From Corella eumyota (lineage: Eukaryota > Chordata > Ascidiacea > Phlebobranchia > Corellidae), in assembly GCA_963082875.1 (NCBI GenBank), contig OY720097.1, positions 4,968,501-5,032,500 of the forward strand: a stretch of 64,000 bases of DNA. The letters are read 5' to 3'. Positions 58,716 through 64,000 of this stretch are shown one piece after another. The position numbers were made by a program, and so were the translations under genes. Position 1 is the first letter of the stretch; each line of letters opens with the position of its first letter. The notes under the pieces were generated by a model. The model saw only the letters and a program-made list of their open reading frames with translations. It was not told where the DNA came from and ran no database searches.

Positions 58716-58787
58716 GCTGTAATCGTATAGTGGTTAGTACTTTACGTTGTGGCCGTGACAACCCAGGTTCGAATCCTGGTTACAGCA
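58716..58787 (+). tRNA. tRNA-His(GTG) copy 55
   Basis: C28T. Confidence 0.92.
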
Positions 58788-58942
58788 TTTTTTTCTATAA
58801 TATTTTAGAAGGTTTGAGCTTTTGGCCGAAACAACTCAGGTTCGAATCCTGGTTACAGCATATTTTTTAACAATCTTTTCATTTTTAAATATTTGCGCTA
58901 ATTGCCGTTTGCTGCAAGGGACTTTACCCTTGAATATCTCAT

Positions 58943-59014
58943 AGCAGAGTTGCGCAGCGGAAGCGTGCTGGGCCCATAACCCGGAGGTGGATGGATCGAA
59001 ACCATCCTCTGCTA
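58943..59014 (+). tRNA. tRNA-iMet(CAT) copy 56
   Basis: G9T, A41G and C47G; ctttt spacer follows. Confidence 0.86.
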
Positions 59015-59019
59015 CTTTT

Positions 59020-59091
59020 GCTGTAATCGTATAGTGCTTAGTACTTCACGTTGTGGCCGTGACAACCCAGGTTCGAATCCTGGTTACAGCA
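59020..59091 (+). tRNA. tRNA-His(GTG) copy 56
   Basis: G18C. Confidence 0.88.
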
Positions 59092-59269
59092 CATTTTTTT
59101 TCTATAATATTTTAGTAGGTTTGAGCTTTTGGCCGAAATAACTCGCTTTTGGCCGAAATAACTCAGGTTAGAATTCTGGTTACAGCATATTTTTTAACAA
59201 TATTTTCATTTTTAAATATTTGCGCTACTTGCCGTTTGCTGCAAGGGACTTTACCCTTGAATATGTCAT

Positions 59270-59341
59270 AGCAGAGTGGCGCAGCGGAAGCGTGCTGGGC
59301 CCATAACTCAGAGGTCGATGGATCGAAACCATCCTCTGCTA
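59270..59341 (+). tRNA. tRNA-iMet(CAT) copy 57
   Basis: C39T. Confidence 0.9.
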
Positions 59342-59346
59342 CTTTC

Positions 59347-59418
59347 GCTGTAATCGTATATAGGTTAGTACTACACGTTGTGGCCGTGACAACCCAGGTT
59401 CGAATCCTGGTTACAGCA
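59347..59418 (+). tRNA. tRNA-His(GTG) copy 57
   Basis: G15T, T16A and T27A; same haplotype as copy 34. Confidence 0.88.
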
Positions 59419-59729
59419 CATTTTTTTCTACATCTAACATTTTAGAAAGTTGGCGATTTTACACGCTCGCTGAAGTTGGTTATTTTTTACTTTTGATTGT
59501 AGTAGGATAAGTTTTTATTATCAAGCTGGGCTTAAATTCATGAGTTTATCAATTTCAACCATTTGTGCTACTAAAGCTGTAATCGTATAGTAAATAATTA
59601 ACTTTTGGGCCATGAAAACCTAAATTAGAAATCCTTTTTACATCCAATTTCATCTACAATCTATCTCATTTTGAATGTTCGCGCTACTTGCCGTGTGCTG
59701 AAATGGGCTCTTACTCTTGAATGCATCAT

Positions 59730-59801
59730 AGCAGAGTGGCGCAGCGAAAGCGTGCTGGGCCCATAACCCAGAGGTCGATGGATCGAAACCATCCTCTGCT
59801 A
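59730..59801 (+). tRNA. tRNA-iMet(CAT) copy 58
   Basis: G18A. Confidence 0.9.
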
Positions 59802-59806
59802 CTTTC

Positions 59807-59878
59807 GCTGTAAACGTATAGTGGTTAGTACTTCACGATGTGGCCGTGACAACCCAGGTTCGAATCCTGGTTACAGCA
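59807..59878 (+). tRNA. tRNA-His(GTG) copy 58
   Basis: T8A and T32A. Confidence 0.86.
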
Positions 59879-60036
59879 CATTTTTTCCTATAATATTTTA
59901 GTAGGTTTGAGCTTTTGGCCGAAATAACTCAGGTTAGAATCCTGGTTACAGCACATTTTTTAACAATCTTTTCATTTTTAAATATTCGCGCTACTTGCCG
60001 CGTGCTGAAATGGGCTCTTATTCTTGTATGGCTCAT

Positions 60037-60108
60037 AGCAGAGTGGCGCAGCGGAAGCGTGCTGGACCAATAACCCAGAGGTCGATGGATCGAAACCATC
60101 CTCTGCTA
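60037..60108 (+). tRNA. iMet-body tRNA with anticodon AAT, copy 59
   Basis: G30A and C33A; spacer is gttct. Confidence 0.6.
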
Positions 60109-60113
60109 GTTCT

Positions 60114-60185
60114 GCTGTAATCCTATAGTGGTTAGTACTTCACGTTGTGGCCGTGACAACCCAGGTTCGAATCCTGGTTACAGCA
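60114..60185 (+). tRNA. tRNA-His(GTG) copy 59
   Basis: G10C. Confidence 0.92.
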
Positions 60186-60449
60186 TTTTTTTCCGTACAT
60201 GACTTTTTTAAATGTCTTTATAGTTATCCTGATTAGTTTGTGACCTTAACAACCCAGGTTCGAATCCTGGTTACAGCATTTTTTTTCCGTACATGACTTT
60301 TTTAAATAGACCTATCTTGCATTAATTTGTGGCCTTCACAATCCAGGTTTGAATACCGGTTACCAAATTTTATCTACATTTTATCTCATTTTGAATGTTC
60401 GCGCCACTTGCCGCGTGCTGCAGAGGGCTCTTACTCTTCCATATTTTAA

Positions 60450-60521
60450 AGCAGAGTGGCGCAGCGGAAGCGTGCTGGGCCCATAACCCAGAGGTCGATG
60501 GTTCGAATCCATCCTCTGCTA
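60450..60521 (+). tRNA. iMet-type tRNA(CAT) with elongator-like T-loop, copy 60
   Basis: A53T and A59T; stems intact, as in copy 37. Confidence 0.85.
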
Positions 60522-60526
60522 CTTGC

Positions 60527-60598
60527 GATGTAATCGTATAGTGGTTAGTACTTCACGTTGTGGCCGTGACAACCCAGGTTCGAATCCTGGTTACAGCA
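60527..60598 (+). tRNA. tRNA-His(GTG) copy 60
   Basis: C2A. Confidence 0.9.
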
Positions 60599-60755
60599 CA
60601 TTTTTTTTCTATAATATTTTAGTAGGTTTGAGCTTTTGGCCGAAACAACTTAGGTTAGAATCCTGGTTACAGCATATTTTTAACAATCTATACATTTTTA
60701 AATATTTGCGCTACTTGCCGTTGGCTGCAAGGGACTTTACCCTTGAAAATCTCAT

Positions 60756-60827
60756 AGCAGAGTGGCGCAGCGGAAGCGTGCTGGGCCTATAACCCAGAGG
60801 TCGATAAATCGAAACCATCCTCTGCTA
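60756..60827 (+). tRNA. iMet-body tRNA with anticodon TAT, copy 61
   Basis: C33T changes the anticodon; G51A and G52A also present. Confidence 0.6.
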
Positions 60828-60832
60828 CTTTC

Positions 60833-60904
60833 GCTGTAATCGTATAGTGGTTAGTACTTCAAGTTGTGGCCGTTACAACCCAGGTTCGAATCCTGGTTAC
60901 AGCA
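60833..60904 (+). tRNA. tRNA-His(GTG) copy 61
   Basis: C30A and G42T; two anticodon-stem positions are changed. Confidence 0.85.
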
Positions 60905-61214
60905 CATTTTTTTCTACATCTAACATTTTAGAAAGTTGGCGATTTCACCCGCTCGCTGAAGTTGGTCATTTTTTACTTTTGATTGTAGTAGGGTGAGTTT
61001 TTATTATCAAGCTGGGCTTAAATTCAGGAGTTTATCTATCTCAACCAATTGCGCTACTAAAGCTGTAATCGTAGAGTAAATAATTAACTTTTGGGCCATG
61101 AAAACCCAAGTTAGAATCCTGTTTACATCCAATTTCATCTACAATCTATCTCATTTTGAATGTTCGCGCTACTTGCCGCGTGCTGACGTGGGCTCTTACT
61201 CTTGAGTTGAAATT

Positions 61215-61286
61215 AGCAGAGTGGCGCAGCGGAAGCGTGCTGGGCCCATAAACCAGAGCTCGAAGGATCGAAACCATCCTCTGCTG
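61215..61286 (+). tRNA. tRNA-iMet(CAT) copy 62
   Basis: C38A, G45C, T50A and A72G. Confidence 0.8.
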
Positions 61287-61291
61287 CTCGC

Positions 61292-61363
61292 GCTGTAATC
61301 GTATATTGGTTAGTACTTCACGTTGTGGCCGTGACAACCCAGGTTCGAATCCTGGTTACAGCA
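61292..61363 (+). tRNA. tRNA-His(GTG) copy 62
   Basis: G15T. Confidence 0.93.
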
Positions 61364-61534
61364 TTTTTTTTCCGTACATGAGTTTTTTAAATAGGCCTAT
61401 CTTGCATTAATTTGTGGCCTTCACAATCCAGGTTTGAATACCGGTTAGCAAATTTTATCCACATTTTATCTCATTTTAAATGTTCGCGCCACTTGCCGCG
61501 TGCTGCAGAGGGCTCTTACTCTTTCATATGTCAC

Positions 61535-61606
61535 AGCAGAGTGGCGCAGCGGAAGCGTGCTGGGCCCATAACCCAGAGGTCGATGGATCGAAACCATCCT
61601 CTGCTA
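61535..61606 (+). tRNA. tRNA-iMet(CAT) copy 63
   Basis: Consensus; the only pair with a 4-nt spacer (cttc). Confidence 0.97.
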
Positions 61607-61610
61607 CTTC

Positions 61611-61682
61611 GCTGTAATCGAATAGTGGTTAATACTTCACGTTGTGGCCGTGACAACCCAGGTTCGAATCCTGGTTACAGCA
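61611..61682 (+). tRNA. tRNA-His(GTG) copy 63
   Basis: T11A and G22A. Confidence 0.9.
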
Positions 61683-61992
61683 CATTTTTTTCTACATCTA
61701 ACATTTTAGAAAGTTGGCAATTTTACCCGCTCGTTGGAGTTGGTCATTTTTTACTATTGATTGTAGTAGGGTGAGTTTTTATTATCAAGCTGGGCTTAAA
61801 TTCAGGAGTTTATCTATCTTAACAATTTGCGCTACTAAAGCTGTAATCGTATAGTAAATAATTAACTTTTGGACCATGAAAACCTAAGTTAGAATCCTGT
61901 TTACATCCAATTTCATCTACAATCTACCTCATTTTGAATGTTCGCGCTACTTGCCGCGTGATGACGTGGGCTCTTACTCTGAAATGGGTCAT

Positions 61993-62064
61993 AGCAGAGT
62001 GGCGCAGCGGAAGCGTGCTGGGCTCATAACCCAGAGGTCGACGGATCGAAACCATTCTCTGCTA
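61993..62064 (+). tRNA. tRNA-iMet(CAT) copy 64
   Basis: C32T, T50C and C64T. Confidence 0.86.
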
Positions 62065-62069
62065 CTTGC

Positions 62070-62141
62070 GCTGTAATCGTATAGTGGTTAGTACTTTACG
62101 TTGTGGCCGTGACAACCCAGGTTCGAATCCTGGTTACAGCA
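62070..62141 (+). tRNA. tRNA-His(GTG) copy 64
   Basis: C28T. Confidence 0.92.
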
Positions 62142-62296
62142 TTTTTTTCTATAATATTTTAGAAGGTTTGAGCTTTTGGCCGAAACAACTCAGGTTCGAA
62201 TCCTGGTTACAGCATATTTTTTAACAATCTTTTCATTTTTAAATATTTGCGCTAATTGTCGTTTGCTGCAAGGGACTTTACCCTTGAAAATCTCAT

Positions 62297-62368
62297 AGCA
62301 GAGTTGCGCAGCGGAAGCGTGCTGGGCCCATAACCCAGAGGTCGATGGTTCGAAACCATCCTCTGCTA
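62297..62368 (+). tRNA. tRNA-iMet(CAT) copy 65
   Basis: G9T and A53T. Confidence 0.87.
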
Positions 62369-62373
62369 CTCAC

Positions 62374-62445
62374 GCTGTAATCGTATAGTGGTTAGTACTT
62401 CACGTTGTGGCCGTGACAACCCAGGTTCGAGTCCTGGTTACAGCA
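62374..62445 (+). tRNA. tRNA-His(GTG) copy 65
   Basis: A58G. Confidence 0.9.
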
Positions 62446-62603
62446 CATTTTTTATCTATAATATTTTAGTAGGTTTGAGCTTTTGGCCGAAATAACTCAG
62501 GTTAGAATTCTGGTTACAGCATATTTTTTAACAATCTTTTCATTTTTAAATATTTGCGCTACTTGCCGTTTGCTGCAAGGGACTTTACCATTGAATATGA
62601 AAA

Positions 62604-62675
62604 AGCAGAGTGGCGCAGCGGAAGCGTGCTGGGCCCATAACCCACAGGTGGATGGATCGAAACCATCCTCTGCTA
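62604..62675 (+). tRNA. tRNA-iMet(CAT) copy 66
   Basis: G42C and C47G; ctttt spacer follows. Confidence 0.87.
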
Positions 62676-62680
62676 CTTTT

Positions 62681-62752
62681 GCTGTAATCGTATAGTGCTT
62701 AGTACTTCACGTTGTGGCCGTGACAACCCAGGTTCGAATCCTGGTTACAGCA
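62681..62752 (+). tRNA. tRNA-His(GTG) copy 66
   Basis: G18C. Confidence 0.88.
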
Positions 62753-62910
62753 CATTTTTTTTCTATAATATTTTAGTAGGTTTGAGCTTTTGGCCGAAAT
62801 AACTCAGGTTAGATTTCTGGTTACAGCATATTTTTTAACAATATTTTCATTTTTAAATATTTGCGCTACTTGCCGTTTGCTGCAAGGGACTTTACCCTTG
62901 AATAAGTCAT

Positions 62911-62982
62911 AGCAGAGTGGCGCAGCGGAAGCGTGCTGGGCCCATAACTCAGAGGTCGATGGATCGAAACCATCCTCTGCTA
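62911..62982 (+). tRNA. tRNA-iMet(CAT) copy 67
   Basis: C39T. Confidence 0.9.
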
Positions 62983-62987
62983 CTCAC

Positions 62988-63058
62988 GCTGAATCGTATA
63001 GTTGTTAGTACTTCACGTTGTGGCCGTGACAACCCAGGTTCGAATCCTAGTTACAGCA
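62988..63058 (+). tRNA. tRNA-His(GTG) copy 67, 71 nt
   Basis: T5 missing, G17T and G63A. Confidence 0.74.
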
Positions 63059-63227
63059 ATTTTTCCGTACATGACTTTTTTAAATAGGCCTATCTTGCAT
63101 TAATTTGTAGCCTTCACAATCCAGGTTTGAAAACCGGTTACCAAATTTTATCTACATTTTATCTCAATTTGAATGTTCGCGCCACTTGCCGCGTGCTGCA
63201 AAGGGCTCTTATTCTTTCATATTTCAT

Positions 63228-63299
63228 AGCAGAGTGGCGCAGCGGAAGCGTGCTGGGCCCATAACCCAGAGGTCGATGGATCGAAACCATCCTCTGCTA
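63228..63299 (+). tRNA. tRNA-iMet(CAT) copy 68
   Basis: Consensus. Confidence 0.97.
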
Positions 63300-63304
63300 C
63301 TTTC

Positions 63305-63376
63305 GCTGTAATCGTATAGTGGTTAGTACTACACGTTGTGGCCGTGACAACCAAGGTTCGAATCCTGGTTACAGCA
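63305..63376 (+). tRNA. tRNA-His(GTG) copy 68
   Basis: T27A and C49A. Confidence 0.9.
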
Positions 63377-63687
63377 CATTTTTTTCTACATCTAACATTT
63401 TAGAAAGTTGGCGATTTTACACGCTCGCTGAAGTTGGTTATTTTTTACTTTTGATTGTAGTAGGATAAGTTTTTATTATCAAGCTGGGCTTAAATTCAGG
63501 AGTTTATCAATCTCAACCATTTGTGCTACTAAAGCTGTAATCGTATAGTAAATAATTAACTTTTGGGCCATGAAAACCTAAATTAGAAATCCTTTTTACA
63601 TCCAATTTCATCTACAATCTATCTCATTTTGAATGTTCGCGCTACTTGCCGCGTGCTGAAATGGGCTCTTACTCTTGAATGCATCAT

Positions 63688-63759
63688 AGCAGAGTGGCGC
63701 AGCGGAAGCGTGCTGGGCCCATAACCCAGAGGTCGATGGATCGAAACCATCCTCTGCTA
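63688..63759 (+). tRNA. tRNA-iMet(CAT) copy 69
   Basis: Consensus; ctttt spacer follows. Confidence 0.97.
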
Positions 63760-63764
63760 CTTTT

Positions 63765-63836
63765 GCTGTAACCGTATAGTGGTTAGTACTTCACGTTGTG
63801 GCCGTGACAACCCAAGATCGAATCCTGGTTACAGCA
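63765..63836 (+). tRNA. tRNA-His(GTG) copy 69
   Basis: T8C, G51A and T53A (B-box). Confidence 0.84.
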
Positions 63837-63994
63837 CATTTTTTCCTATAATATTTTAGTAGGTTTGAGCTTTTGGCCGAAACAACTCAGGTTAGAATCC
63901 TAGTTACAGCACATTTTTTAACAATCTTTTCATTTTTAAATATTCGCGCTACTTGCCGCGTGCTGAAATGGGCTCTTATTCTTGTATGGCTCAT

Positions 63995-64000
63995 AGCAGA
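63995..64000 (+). tRNA. tRNA-iMet copy 70, cut by window end
   Basis: The first six bases (AGCAGA) follow a normal leader, so the array continues beyond the window. Confidence 0.85.

Larger units (their letters stand above)
38811..64000 (+). repeat. tandem array of tRNA-iMet/tRNA-His gene pairs
   Basis: Sixty-nine complete pairs and one truncated pair occupy 25.2 kb, all in the same direction. Each pair is iMet (72 nt), a spacer of usually 5 nt (cttgc, ctttc, ctcac, ctttt, gttct or ccatc) and His (72 or 71 nt). Runs of six to eight T follow nearly every His gene, and no T-run occurs between the two genes except in the ctttt class. iMet has the eukaryotic initiator marks: A1-T71 end pair, GGG/CCC anticodon stem and ATCGAAA T-loop. 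His has a GTG anticodon and no encoded G at -1, so the usual Thg1 addition is needed. Distances between successive pair starts fall near 299-307, 317-327, 413 and 459 bp. Confidence 0.97.

Noticed and set aside
38884-62695. Dozens of recurring 62-120-codon open frames (for example beginning MWPSQSRFEYRL or MSRPQREVLTNIRL) across the array.
   Set aside because: They are translations of tRNA genes and spacers; the recurrence comes from the array itself, and the peptides read through iMet and His sequences.
38811-64000. Regular short repeats could suggest a CRISPR-like array.
   Set aside because: The repeats are complete tRNA genes with Pol III boxes and terminators, the context is animal, and the spacers are themselves repeated.

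Overview
The window looks like nuclear DNA of an AT-rich, compact metazoan, most likely an ascidian tunicate. The support is: many short exons with GT-AG introns; a two-gene unit with only 2 nt between the stop and the next start, as in trans-spliced tunicate operons; a ficolin-like collagen plus fibrinogen-domain protein; an ShKT plus CAP secreted protein; and an initiator tRNA matching the vertebrate consensus as I remember it. The species cannot be fixed from the sequence alone. Some other operon-bearing invertebrate cannot be excluded.

From 1 to 38.8 kb the window is ordinary gene space. MCM2 (minus, 3' end cut by the window edge) has a paired E2F motif upstream and a tRNA-derived SINE in one intron. 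An A1CF/RBM46/RBM47-type RNA-binding protein gene (minus, 13 coding exons, 737 aa) follows. About 4.5 kb of mostly featureless AT-rich DNA comes next. Then come a 15-exon secreted ShKT/CAP/EGF-like protein gene (plus), a divergent 7TM receptor (minus, 6 exons) and a ficolin-like gene (plus, 6 exons). The last intron of the ficolin-like gene holds a foldback-like element with long inverted arms made of 22-bp repeats. The segment ends with the CHCHD7-EIPR1 pair (minus), intronless MFSD1 (minus) and intronless ADCK1 (plus), the last two head to head. All reconstructed coding sequences keep frame over every junction.

From 38,811 to the right edge (25.2 kb) the window is one tRNA gene array. It has 69 complete pairs, each an initiator tRNA-Met(CAT) gene, a spacer of 4-5 nt and a tRNA-His(GTG) gene, all on the plus strand, and a 70th pair starts at the edge. 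T-runs follow the His genes. Most iMet-His spacers lack a T-run, so each pair looks like a dicistronic Pol III unit. Pair starts are spaced about 306, 319, 413 or 459 bp apart. The spacers contain decayed tRNA-His and iMet relics, and blocks of several units are themselves duplicated, up to about 8.5 kb apart. Some iMet copies have a changed anticodon (AAT, ATT, TAT) or an elongator-type T-loop. This array is the most unusual feature of the window.
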